A stretch of DNA of 36,876 nt, taken from contig JAFXIZ010000007.1 of NCBI GenBank assembly GCA_017532725.1, positions 1 to 36,876 of the forward strand, in the 5' to 3' direction. Below, piece after piece: positions 18,041 to 26,483 of the stretch; positions within the stretch are counted from its first letter, which is position 1; every line of letters begins with the position of its first letter. Under the pieces are notes generated by a model. It did no database searches. It saw only the letters and a list, made by a program, of their open reading frames with translations, and was not told the origin of the DNA. The translations under genes and the position numbers were made by a program. The stretch comes from Bacteroidaceae bacterium. Lineage in GTDB: Bacteria > Bacteroidota > Bacteroidia > Bacteroidales > Barnesiellaceae_A.

Positions 18041-21000
18041 TTATCGCGATATTTTGATGACTTGTTGTTTGCCACCCTGCTCTACTCTTGCAATATATAC
18101 ACCGGCAGGAAGTGAGCCGAGGTAGATACGTTCAGCATTGTCATAAGTGGCTACCAATGCACCGGCAACGTTGTAGATGTCAACACGGGCAGTGGCATCG
18201 GTAACAAGGTAATCGCCGGCAAGATATGTTGTATTGACAACGACGTCGTTGACAGCAGTAGGCTCGACGGTAAAGGTTGCTATTACACGCTCTGACTCAC
18301 CATAACTATAAACGACCGAAACTTCAACGCCTACTTCTTTTTCTTGGTCGGGCGAATCGAAATTCTTCTCACGATATACAAACACGCTATCGCAAGTATT
18401 TACAGTGGTGTGAGTAGGTACATACCATCCTGCATCATACACGTTATAGTTTAATATTTCTAAGTCAGTAGCAGGAGCATCCCACTCGAAGTGTACCCAA
18501 TAGCAAGGCATCTGACCACCTTGAGCGTCGAGGGCATAGCCTTCGGTTGTTTTGATGTAACGAAGATTGCTGATAGTAGGCAACTCGATAGAGAATGATA
18601 CTGTTGCAGTATTAGAAACATTATAGAACATATTGTTTACAGCATCGTACGACTGTACAATATACTCGTGTTCGACATTGGCCAAATTATGTTCGGTAAA
18701 TACTATCTTACCCTCAACAGCAGCCACTGTATCGACCGGTGTACCGGCACGCCATATAATATATTGTGCATTAGGAACTTCGGTCAGAGGAACATCGCAA
18801 GTAAGTTCGATTGAATTGGGCAACTCGGTAGTAGATATATCATTAACCACAAGATTGCGAGGAGCATAGTCGCCCTTGAGAACGGCGTAAGTCTCGGTAT
18901 AAGTGCGATAAGTAGTCCACTCTTGGTCATACTCATTGTAGTTATAAGTAGTCAATGTATATACGTTGTTACCCTCGTGCGTGCGAGTTTGGCGTGAAGC
19001 ATATACAAATGCGCCGTCGTAGGCGTTGCTCTTGGTACTGCTGATAACCAGATTATCATCGTTATACTCATACTCATATTTGTAATAAGGTGAGTCATCG
19101 AGGCGATAAGCAACTTCAGTAAGACAACGGTTCTTATCATCGTAAGTGCAGTTAACATAATAGCAGCCACTTGCATACAAGCCGTCGGTATATTCTATAC
19201 ATATGGGGTTGTCATTGGCATCAAACTCAGTATAGTCGGTTGTAGAATACAACTTATCGTAAGTTTCCGAGCCATAGTTTTTGCCTTTTTCGGTCATACA
19301 TACCAAGCGACCTTTACTGTCGTAGGTGTACTCTTTGAGGCGTACCGAGTAAGTATTCTCCTCGCTAATAAGTTGACCATTCTCGTTGTAAGTGTAGATG
19401 GTTTGATTTTTGGGATCGGTCCACTCGCCCATCTCCTTGTATTGAGTGAAATAGTATTCCGAGAGCAAGCCATCGGTGTACTCGTAGAAGTATTGATACA
19501 AGGGGTATCCACTACCCATATCATTCTCTTTGACGCGCGAGAGTCTGTTGGCAGCATCGTACATATTGTATGTTCGCGCACCGTTACCCTCTTTCAATAC
19601 CAAGCAAAGTGCATCGGCTACCTTGTCGGCAATCTCAAAGTCCTCGGTATTATCCCAAGTAAATTCAACCCACTCGCCTTCGACAGTACCAAATTCATAG
19701 ACAGCATCTACACGGAATGATGCAGTGGTAAGACCGGGAACATTGGCATCGAATGTAAGTACATCGCCTGCAACTTCACCCGTGGGAATAGCAAAGGGAT
19801 ATTCAAAAATCTTGTATTTCAAAACAGGATATTCGCATACAGGAGCATCCCAGGCGAGTTTGAGGTAGAATGTTTCATATTGGGCGTGATCGGCATCGCT
19901 ATAAGTACCTTTGTAGCCACCTTTGAGGCGCAAGTTGGTAACAGGAGCCAAATTGACATTCATATCGATTGAAGCCAAGTCGGTAGTACCATAGTGAAGG
20001 CCAAAGTAGGTATCGATGTGTTGAACAAAATATGTTTGTACACCACTTGGCACACCATTATCGGTATATTCAATAACGCCATCTACAGCCACTACAGTGT
20101 CAATAGGAGCATAATTGCGCCATACAACGTACTTGGAATACTCACCAGCCTTGGCAGGAGCAGTAGCTGTAAGTTTCACGCTATTGGGATTTTCATCGGT
20201 CGATACATTTACAAGCGAAATACTCTTTGGGGCAGCCAATTGAGCAGTCTCGACATAATACTCACGACAATAAGAATTAGGAGAAGTCCATTGATACACA
20301 CCGAAGCCGTTATCTTCAAAAGAACGCTCTGATTTCTCATACATACCCATACCCAACTCCTCTCGATCAACACGTTTGCTGTTGCGCAAAGTATCGGCTT
20401 CGCTACCGGCTACAATACCGTCGATAGTCCACCATTCGGGAGCCTCTTGAAGCACCTCTGTGATGCAAATATCATCATCGTTGTAGGTGTATTCCATACG
20501 CGACTTTTTAGCACCTGAAACGACAGAGAATTGATTTTCGGCAATAAGACGATATTTATCATCATATTCGAGCGTAGCATCATACACATAGGTAGTGAAT
20601 GTGTTACTGTTAGCCTCATATCTGCGAGGCTTGTTTATAGTACCTTCGATAAAATCGAAGTATGAGATAGATTGCACCTCAACACCTGTGACAGTAACGA
20701 TTTGTGAGCGTTGGGTAATATTACCGGCACTGTCGTACTTGTAGGTGTAAGTATCGCGATCGCCTCTCTCTTTGATGCAACGACCTTGCTCGTCGTATTC
20801 ATAAGAGATGCTGTCGATATATGCCCACTCGGCGTGAACGGGCTTCCACTGATAGTTTGCCACACTCTGCAACAGACCATTGTCATTGTAGTTGTAGTAG
20901 TAAACGTTCTTCACATCAAACGAGCCATCGACATTGGCAGCACGCTCCACACGACGCACCACCTTGCCATCGGCGTTGTAGAAATAGAAATCTCTCGATT

Positions 21001-21130
21001 GAACGGCCATCGATGTACCCATATGGTTGCCATAACGTTCAATGAGAGTCAAATTCTGCTCGGCAACGGCTGTAAGTGTCATTGCAGCCACTAAACCACC
21101 CAGACAGACTGATAGTAATTTTTTCTTCAT
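18041..21130 (-). CDS. YD-repeat/FN3 exported protein, paralogue of 14644-17805
   Basis: A 1,029-aa protein with signal peptide (MKKKLLSVCLGGLVAAMTLTAVA). It has the same architecture as its neighbour: two repeated halves, each with a YGNHMG-like or GNGARTYNMYD-like opening, about six YD-type repeats (YEYDEQGRCIKERGD, YKYDSAGNITQRS, YTYNENGQLISEEN, YTYDSKGRLVCMTEKG), and paired FN3-like domains. The C-terminal tail runs VDIYNVAGALVATYDN, then GVYIARVEQGG and KISR. Similarity between the genes extends through the tail, so they arose by gene duplication after the internal duplication. The gene has its own consensus promoter (21210-21240) and terminator (17980-18010). No enzymatic motif is seen. 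Confidence 0.88.
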   Translation of the reverse strand: MKKKLLSVCLGGLVAAMTLTAVAEQNLTLIERYGNHMGTSMAVQSRDFYFYNADGKVVRRVERAANVDGSFDVKNVYYYNYNDNGLLQSVANYQWKPVHAEWAYIDSISYEYDEQGRCIKERGDRDTYTYKYDSAGNITQRSQIVTVTGVEVQSISYFDFIEGTINKPRRYEANSNTFTTYVYDATLEYDDKYRLIAENQFSVVSGAKKSRMEYTYNDDDICITEVLQEAPEWWTIDGIVAGSEADTLRNSKRVDREELGMGMYEKSERSFEDNGFGVYQWTSPNSYCREYYVETAQLAAPKSISLVNVSTDENPNSVKLTATAPAKAGEYSKYVVWRNYAPIDTVVAVDGVIEYTDNGVPSGVQTYFVQHIDTYFGLHYGTTDLASIDMNVNLAPVTNLRLKGGYKGTYSDADHAQYETFYLKLAWDAPVCEYPVLKYKIFEYPFAIPTGEVAGDVLTFDANVPGLTTASFRVDAVYEFGTVEGEWVEFTWDNTEDFEIADKVADALCLVLKEGNGARTYNMYDAANRLSRVKENDMGSGYPLYQYFYEYTDGLLSEYYFTQYKEMGEWTDPKNQTIYTYNENGQLISEENTYSVRLKEYTYDSKGRLVCMTEKGKNYGSETYDKLYSTTDYTEFDANDNPICIEYTDGLYASGCYYVNCTYDDKNRCLTEVAYRLDDSPYYKYEYEYNDDNLVISSTKSNAYDGAFVYASRQTRTHEGNNVYTLTTYNYNEYDQEWTTYRTYTETYAVLKGDYAPRNLVVNDISTTELPNSIELTCDVPLTEVPNAQYIIWRAGTPVDTVAAVEGKIVFTEHNLANVEHEYIVQSYDAVNNMFYNVSNTATVSFSIELPTISNLRYIKTTEGYALDAQGGQMPCYWVHFEWDAPATDLEILNYNVYDAGWYVPTHTTVNTCDSVFVYREKNFDSPDQEKEVGVEVSVVYSYGESERVIATFTVEPTAVNDVVVNTTYLAGDYLVTDATARVDIYNVAGALVATYDNAERIYLGSLPAGVYIARVEQGGKQQVIKISR

Positions 21131-21209
21131 AAGATAACAGTTATTAGGATTAAAAGATTACAAGTTTATTAAGGTTTGATATTCATCATAAATCACAACA
21201 TTTATCGCG

Positions 21210-21240
21210 CAAATTTATGCAAGAAAAATGAAAATTCAAA
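21210..21240 (-). promoter_or_regulatory. Consensus Bacteroides promoter for the YD-repeat gene
   Basis: On the minus strand, TTTG (21237-21240) is separated by exactly 19 bp from TAAATTTG (21210-21217), the textbook -33/-7 arrangement. It leaves a leader of about 75 nt before the ATG at 21130. Confidence 0.78.
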
Positions 21241-21389
21241 AGAAAAAAACCGAGATTTTAAAAAAGTAACTTTACGAAAACCTAAGACTGCAATATTAGA
21301 TAAAATCCGATATTCTTTCAAAGTAGATTATAAGGATTAAAGATTATAACTTTTTCTCTCTTAATAGGGCGTTTACAACAAATATTTAT

Positions 21390-21397
21390 TACTTTTG
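21390..21397 (+). promoter_or_regulatory. -7 box for the ROK kinase gene
   Basis: TACTTTTG matches TAnnTTTG and lies about 80 nt before the ATG at 21478. No TTTG is seen at the preferred upstream distance. Confidence 0.5.
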
Positions 21398-21477
21398 CAA
21401 CAATTATTATTACAATGAAACAATAGCGAACAATAAGCAATTGATTTAAAATAATATAAACCTTAAATGTAATATTT

Positions 21478-22461
21478 ATGACACTTACAAAGCCTTATGT
21501 AGTGGGTATCGATATAGGTGGTACCAACACAGCCTTCGGAATTGTAGATACTCGTGGTAATGTAGTAGCCGGTGGCTCTATTAAAACCCCTAAGCACGTT
21601 GAGTTTAACGACTATGTAGATCAACTATACACAGCCGTTTCACGCCTTATCGAGCAAGAGGGTTATGAGGGTCAGATAGCCGGTATCGGTGTAGGCGCAC
21701 CTAATGCCAACTACTACACCGGTAACATCGAAAGCCCTGCCAACCTCTATTGGACAGAGAATAACAAACGCCTCGAAATCATCCCCTTTGCAGCAACATT
21801 GAAAGAGCGTTTCGGCATACCCGTTGCTATTACCAACGATGCCAATGCAGCAGCAATCGGCGAGATGACTTATGGCGCGGCTCGTGGTATGAAGGACTTC
21901 ATTATGATTACCCTCGGTACAGGTGTGGGTAGTGGTATTGTTGTAAATGGTCAGTTGCTCTATGGTCACGACGGATTTGCCGGTGAATTGGGTCACGTTA
22001 CTATGCGTCGTAACAATGGTCGTATGTGTGGTTGTGGTCGCACAGGCTGTCTTGAGGCTTACGCATCGGCTACAGGTGTGGCTCGCACTGCTCGCGAATA
22101 CTTGGAAACTCGCAAAGAAGATTCTTTGCTTCGCAACCTTCCTATCGACGACATTACTTCGAAGGATGTGTTCGATGCTGCTGTTGCAGGCGATGAGTTG
22201 GCTCGTGAGGTATTCGACTTTACAGGCAATATGCTCGGTGAGGCTTTTGCCGACTTTATTGCTTTCTCAAGCCCCAAAGCCATCATCCTCTTTGGTGGTC
22301 TTACCAAAGCCGGTGAGTTGATTATGCGCCCCATTCGCGAAAGCCTCGATCGCAATATTATGAACAACTTCCGTGGTAAAACCGATATCATCTTCTCACA
22401 ACTCAAGGAGGGCGATGCTGCCGTACTCGGTGCCAGCGCACTCGGTTGGGAAGCGAAATAA
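21478..22461 (+). CDS. ROK-family glucokinase-like sugar kinase
   Basis: A 327-aa cytosolic ATP-dependent sugar kinase. The phosphate-binding loop is VGIDIGGTNTAFGIVD (9-24), and the catalytic base is Asp121 in TNDANAAAIGE. The ATP-binding GTGVGSG motif is near 147-153. The ROK zinc site is complete: His173 in GELGHV, then Cys184, Cys186 and Cys191 in the CxCGxxGCxE motif. This pattern fits the glucokinase branch of ROK proteins rather than repressors, and there is no N-terminal HTH. Substrate (glucose, mannose or N-acetyl sugar) cannot be fixed from sequence alone. It is monocistronic, with its own promoter box and terminator, and is transcribed away from the exported-protein block. Confidence 0.92.
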   Translation: MTLTKPYVVGIDIGGTNTAFGIVDTRGNVVAGGSIKTPKHVEFNDYVDQLYTAVSRLIEQEGYEGQIAGIGVGAPNANYYTGNIESPANLYWTENNKRLEIIPFAATLKERFGIPVAITNDANAAAIGEMTYGAARGMKDFIMITLGTGVGSGIVVNGQLLYGHDGFAGELGHVTMRRNNGRMCGCGRTGCLEAYASATGVARTAREYLETRKEDSLLRNLPIDDITSKDVFDAAVAGDELAREVFDFTGNMLGEAFADFIAFSSPKAIILFGGLTKAGELIMRPIRESLDRNIMNNFRGKTDIIFSQLKEGDAAVLGASALGWEAK

Positions 22462-22481
22462 GATATAGTTATACACAATCG

Positions 22482-22518
22482 AACAAGTGCGACACCTCGA
22501 TGGGTTGTCGCACTTGTT
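22482..22518. terminator. Terminator after the ROK kinase gene
   Basis: A perfect 13-bp inverted repeat (22482-22494 and 22506-22518, AACAAGTGCGACA and its complement) with an 11-nt loop lies 20 nt past the kinase stop. It also faces the convergent DUF1294 gene ending at 22570, so it may serve both strands. Confidence 0.78.
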
Positions 22519-22569
22519 GTATTATGACGGTATGTTACGACCTACATTGGGGTCGGTGGCAATACCTTG

Positions 22570-22839
22570 TTAGTAACACATACGATATATCAGGTAAATG
22601 TGTGCTGCCAAAAAGAGTGGAACAAGCAGGGCAAACTTGACGTGACGTGTCTTGTGCCGAAAACAGTACATCGCAACCCACGCACCCAATGCGCCTCCTA
22701 TCATAGCCACACACAACAAGGTGGCTTCGGGGATGCGATGCTGCTTGCGTATGGCTCGGTGCTTATCGATGCCATACATTACAAAGGCTGCAATGTTGAT
22801 GCACAACAATACTATAACTAAAGGATAGGACATTGTCAT
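22570..22839 (-). CDS. DUF1294 small inner-membrane protein
   Basis: An 89-aa protein with two to three hydrophobic helices (about 5-20, 40-60, 70-86). It carries the DUF1294 signature: N-x-x-x-F-x-x-Y-x-x-DK at 15-26, RIPEATLL at 35-42, GGALGAWVAM at 48-57, and RHKTRH at 61-66. Family function is unknown. It begins one base after the stop of the PHP phosphatase gene, so it is translationally close-coupled and is the last gene of the cstA operon. A start two codons later (MSYP) is equally possible. Confidence 0.85.
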   Translation of the reverse strand: MTMSYPLVIVLLCINIAAFVMYGIDKHRAIRKQHRIPEATLLCVAMIGGALGAWVAMYCFRHKTRHVKFALLVPLFLAAHIYLIYRMCY

Positions 22840-22840
22840 A

Positions 22841-23683
22841 TTATATGCGTATCTCTACCTCACCCCAACGTCCGTTGTGCAGTTCCCACACCTTATCGAT
22901 GCCGGCATCACGCAACAACTGCAATGTGGCAACTCGCCCCGACAACACCTTGTCGGTGTCGTGACAGTCGGTATTGACCACCAACTTCAGCCCCAACCTT
23001 CGCACCAAGGGCAGCCACTCGATACCGGGGAAGATACGGTTGTGCTGCTCGAGTGCCTTGGTGTTGACCTCCACCAAGAAGTCGCCTCCTGCCAAGGAAC
23101 ATATGTGGTTGTATGCCAACTCCTCGTACCACGACTCTTGCAGAATGGCAGGGTCGAATAGCGAGGCATTGAGCGCAATCTTATCGGGGTGACCGTGTAT
23201 ATCGAAGTTTCCACAGGCTATAAGGCAACGGCTTTGCGCATAGAATAATTCGACCACACGCCGAATGTCGTTGCCAAAATAGAGGGCTATATTCTCACGA
23301 AAACGCTCGTGATTGCCATCGGTACACATCCACTCGCCACGCTCGTTGGCAACAAAGTGTACGGCACCTATCGTATAGTCGGTGGGCAGTGTGCCATAGA
23401 ACTGCAAACGTGGGTTACGCACCTCATCGAGATAGTCTATTTCAAGTCCCACATAGAGTTCAATGCGATTGCGATACAACTCTTTAAGCCTGAAAAACTC
23501 ATCAAAATACAACTTGTATGTATCGGGCTGCAACGACTTGCCGGGCGTAGGAAATGTCGTGTGCGAGGTGACACCATAGGCAGTCAATCCCTCGGCTACG
23601 GCAGCCTCGACAAACGCCTGCATAGGTGCGTGACCGTCACAAAAGTCGCAATGCGAATGATAATTGGTATGATTGAGTTTCAT
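22841..23683 (-). CDS. PHP-domain phosphatase, histidinol-phosphatase (HisJ/HisK) type
   Basis: A 280-aa cytosolic metal-dependent phosphoesterase. The PHP metal ligands are visible: NYHSHCDFCDGHAP (7-20), VTSHTTFP near 38-45, GLEIDYLDE near 79-87, GNFDIHGHPDK near 157-167, EVNTKAL near 205-211, and NTDCHDTDKV near 237-246. These match class III histidinol-phosphate phosphatases. No other histidine biosynthesis gene lies near it, so the physiological substrate is uncertain. It starts 6 nt after the CstA-like transporter stop and runs directly into the DUF1294 gene, giving a tight three-gene operon. Confidence 0.85.
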   Translation of the reverse strand: MKLNHTNYHSHCDFCDGHAPMQAFVEAAVAEGLTAYGVTSHTTFPTPGKSLQPDTYKLYFDEFFRLKELYRNRIELYVGLEIDYLDEVRNPRLQFYGTLPTDYTIGAVHFVANERGEWMCTDGNHERFRENIALYFGNDIRRVVELFYAQSRCLIACGNFDIHGHPDKIALNASLFDPAILQESWYEELAYNHICSLAGGDFLVEVNTKALEQHNRIFPGIEWLPLVRRLGLKLVVNTDCHDTDKVLSGRVATLQLLRDAGIDKVWELHNGRWGEVEIRI

Positions 23684-23689
23684 ATCGGA

Positions 23690-25180
23690 TTATAGTAGTT
23701 GCGTAGTCTTTAACTTGCGCATATAGCGTACAAACAAAATAGTAAAGAAGGCTGCTACGCCCAAACCTATGCCTACCGACAGGTAATAATTGAGCGACAA
23801 TCCTTCGGGCGCATACATAATGTACGACACCGAAACAACGGTCATAAAGAGTGCCGGAATGAGTGTTATCCAATAGCACTTCTTCTCGCGTGCCAACCAA
23901 ACGGTGAGCGCCCACAACGTAAATACCGAGAGGGTCTGATTGCTCCACGCAAAGTATCGCCACAAGATATTAAAATCGATCATCATAATGGCAAACGAAA
24001 GGGCAAATATGGGTATCGTTATGATGAGGCGATTGCGTATAGAGGCTTGGTCGAACTTTAAGAAGTCGGCAGCGATAAGACGAGCCGAGCGCAATGCTGT
24101 GTCGCCCGAGGTAATGGGTGCGAATATCACACCCAACAACGCCAAGAAACCTCCGGCAGCACCCAACCACTCTACCGAGATGTTGTTGACCAACACAGCC
24201 GGCTTGCTACCATTGGCTGTAAGATATTCGGCAAGACCTTCAAACGAGCCTGTAAAGGCTATTGCCGCGGCAGCCCATATAAGAGCCACAATACCCTCGA
24301 CCACCATTGCGCCATAGAATACGGGACGTCCCAAACGCTCATTCTTCAGGCATCGAGCCATAAGGGGCGACTGTGTGGCGTGGAATCCCGAAATAGCACC
24401 ACAGGCTATTGAGATGAACATCATCGGGAAAATAGGCATAACATCGGCCTGTGGATGTCGGTTGTGGAGGCCGTCGGTAAGTTCGGGCATCGACTCGACA
24501 TTGAAGAACAGTGCCACCAAGATACCTACTGCCATAAACAACAAGGCAAAACCGAATATGGGATAGAACTTACCTATAATCTTATCGACAGGCAGGAGCG
24601 TAGCCAATATGTAATAGACAAATACTATTATCACCCACCACCATTGCAGGGGCATAATATGGGTAATGGCTTGCAACCACGCCGGCACTTCGCCACCCTC
24701 GCCTACGGCATACTGCATTGTAAAGCCCGACAGCAACTCGGCAGGATTGATTACAAATACTGCACCGACAAGTATAAGCAGCAACAGCGAGAAGACGCGC
24801 ATCACTTGCTTCACACCGTTGCCCAACTCATCGCCAATAATTTCGGGCAGACTCACACCACCTCGACGCAACGAGAGCATACCCGACAAGTAGTCGTGAA
24901 CGGCTCCGGCAAAGATTGTACCCAACACTATCCACAAGTAGGCGGCCGGACCGTATAGCACACCCATAATGGCTCCGAAGATAGGGCCTAAACCGGCTAT
25001 GTTAAGAAACTGAATAAGAAAAATTCGCCAGGTGGGCATAGGAATGAAATCGACGCCATCGGCTTTTGTCACTGCCGGTGTGGGGCGCGTAGCATCTGCG
25101 CCGAAGATGCGCTCGACAATTTTACCATACACAAAGTAGCCTGCTATGAGGACTGCCAATGCAACCAAAAATGAAATCAT
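23690..25180 (-). CDS. cstA: CstA-family transporter (carbon starvation protein A, short form)
   Basis: A 496-aa polytopic inner-membrane protein with about 13 hydrophobic segments. Diagnostic CstA motifs are TRPTPAV (31-37), the QFLNIAGLGPIFGAIMG stretch (about 57-73), HDYLSGMLSLRRGG (about 95-108), GFHATQSPLMARC, and FAPITSGDTALRSAR. E. coli CstA is about 700 aa, and this shorter form is the kind common in Bacteroidota. Characterised relatives import peptides or pyruvate during carbon limitation; which applies here is not visible. It is the first gene of the operon and is preceded by a consensus promoter. Confidence 0.92.
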   Translation of the reverse strand: MISFLVALAVLIAGYFVYGKIVERIFGADATRPTPAVTKADGVDFIPMPTWRIFLIQFLNIAGLGPIFGAIMGVLYGPAAYLWIVLGTIFAGAVHDYLSGMLSLRRGGVSLPEIIGDELGNGVKQVMRVFSLLLLILVGAVFVINPAELLSGFTMQYAVGEGGEVPAWLQAITHIMPLQWWWVIIVFVYYILATLLPVDKIIGKFYPIFGFALLFMAVGILVALFFNVESMPELTDGLHNRHPQADVMPIFPMMFISIACGAISGFHATQSPLMARCLKNERLGRPVFYGAMVVEGIVALIWAAAAIAFTGSFEGLAEYLTANGSKPAVLVNNISVEWLGAAGGFLALLGVIFAPITSGDTALRSARLIAADFLKFDQASIRNRLIITIPIFALSFAIMMIDFNILWRYFAWSNQTLSVFTLWALTVWLAREKKCYWITLIPALFMTVVSVSYIMYAPEGLSLNYYLSVGIGLGVAAFFTILFVRYMRKLKTTQLL

Positions 25181-25223
25181 ACGATGTGTTATTTATGCGA
25201 ATAAGTCTGTTTTTATAAGCCCA

Positions 25224-25253
25224 CAAAATTACTATTTATTGCAGATATTTCAA
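25224..25253 (-). promoter_or_regulatory. Consensus promoter of the cstA operon
   Basis: On the minus strand, TTG (25251-25253) is separated by 19 bp from TAATTTTG (25224-25231). It lies about 45 nt before the ATG at 25180. Confidence 0.75.
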
Positions 25254-25441
25254 TAACCAATAGACAGTTTGGAGCAAAAAAATTGCAAAAACTGCATTTT
25301 TCAGGCACTCATTGCAGTTGTTGTCAAGACCCCAAAATCGAGTCTACAGACATCTACAACAAAGAAAACTTGACAAGCGTGCAAAAATACGACCGTATAT
25401 ATAGGGGTATTGCTCATCACTCGATACCTTGACAAAACGCT

Positions 25442-25912
25442 ATGAGAAAAGAAGATTTTTACAATTTAATCGCAACACAGATGCCCACCTTGCTACTGCA
25501 AGCACACACCCTTATGCACAACGACTGCGATGCCGAGGACCTGCTACAAGACACCCTGCTGCTTATACTCGAGAAACGCAGCACCTATGTAAACAACAAC
25601 TTCGGGGCTTGGGCGTACGCCCTGCTGTACAACCTATGGCGCAATATTACGCGCCACAGAAACGACGTAGTGTATAGCGATAACCTATCGGAATATGAAA
25701 GATGCTACCACAACAACATCGAAAAAGAATACGATATAAGGCACTCGTTGGCAACAGTGTCGCACAAGCATCGCTCTACCATAGGACTGTACCTGCAAGG
25801 ATATCAATACGATGAGATAGCACAACAACAAGCGTTAGAAATGGGCACCGTAAAGAGTCGCATCAGCCGCGCACGCAAGCATCTGCAATCGTTACTGCAA
25901 GAGTATAGGTAA
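25442..25912 (+). CDS. ECF-type RNA polymerase sigma factor
   Basis: A 156-aa protein of the sigma-70 ECF group. Region 2 contains DAEDLLQDTLLLILEKR (about 30-46) and FGAWAYALLYNLWRN, the core- and -10-binding helices. Region 4 carries an HTH: IGLYLQGYQYDEIAQ (about 114-128), then MGTVKSRISRARKHL (about 135-149). It should direct RNA polymerase to a small alternative regulon. No anti-sigma factor or SusC/SusD-like pair is adjacent, unlike many Bacteroidota ECF systems. The upstream region holds a 12-bp dyad ATACG-AC-CGTAT (25387-25398) and two TTGACAA copies (from 25370 and near 25429). These could belong to an autoregulated promoter. Confidence 0.92.
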   Translation: MRKEDFYNLIATQMPTLLLQAHTLMHNDCDAEDLLQDTLLLILEKRSTYVNNNFGAWAYALLYNLWRNITRHRNDVVYSDNLSEYERCYHNNIEKEYDIRHSLATVSHKHRSTIGLYLQGYQYDEIAQQQALEMGTVKSRISRARKHLQSLLQEYR

Positions 25913-25954
25913 AGTGAGGCTAACGTAGAACGCCATATAACATAATACAATAAA

Positions 25955-25992
25955 GCAGGGGTTAGACCGGACGCTACCGACCTAACCCCTGC
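25955..25992. terminator. Bidirectional terminator between the ECF sigma gene and the small secreted protein gene
   Basis: A perfect 11-bp stem GCAGGGGTTAG/CTAACCCCTGC (25955-25965, 25982-25992) has a short inner CGG/CCG pairing. It lies in the 102-nt gap between convergent genes. T-tracts are poor on both sides. Confidence 0.65.
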
Positions 25993-26014
25993 CATCAAAT
26001 TCATTTATAAAGGA

Positions 26015-26392
26015 TTACCATTGGCAACTTGCATTCTGAATTATGCAATAGCCGGATTTAGAGCCTTTCCAACTAAGCTGATCATTAGCATTAGAATTCC
26101 AACCTCTAGTATACCCTTCGGAAATTTCTATTACCTGACTATCCAAAAAATTACCTTCACTATCATACGCAGCAACAACTACTCGTATACCACCTTCAGG
26201 AGCCGGTTTTGTTAAATCAATAGTAACACGGGAAACATATTCTGCATTAGAAAAATTAGCACCTTCTACTATTGTCGCCACAATATCATTATTGCCTCTT
26301 ACAGGACAGGTACGACGATCATCTGCTTGTGCATTTATTATAGTCATAAGACTCATAATGGTCATTAAAAATAAAACAAGATTCTTTTTCAT
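26015..26392 (-). CDS. Small secreted protein of unknown function
   Basis: A 125-aa protein with signal peptide (MKKNLVLFLMTIMSLMTIINAQA) and a mature part of about 100 aa. It has three Cys (in RRTCPVRG, GYCIIQ and ASCQW) and an aromatic, Asn-rich C-terminus, and I do not recognise the family. The middle (VSRVTIDLTKPAPEGGIRVVVAAYDSEGN) reads like beta strands, suggesting a small beta-sandwich. It is convergent with the ECF sigma gene. It lies 92 nt downstream of the poly-U end of the structured RNA on the same strand, so the RNA could be its leader if transcription reads through. Confidence 0.72.
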   Translation of the reverse strand: MKKNLVLFLMTIMSLMTIINAQADDRRTCPVRGNNDIVATIVEGANFSNAEYVSRVTIDLTKPAPEGGIRVVVAAYDSEGNFLDSQVIEISEGYTRGWNSNANDQLSWKGSKSGYCIIQNASCQW

Positions 26393-26483
26393 TTTTCAAT
26401 ATATTAAAAGTAATCCCTACTCTCTTTTAAGTTTGGCATTTCAGGAATCTCCACAGCACCTTTAAAAGAAGAATATTACGCAC

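Larger units (their letters stand above)
21131..21477. other. Divergent promoter region
   Basis: These 347 AT-rich nt between the YD-repeat gene (minus) and the ROK kinase gene (plus) hold a promoter for each, annotated separately. The middle (about 21241-21380) shows no further ORF or hairpin that I can support. Confidence 0.6.
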
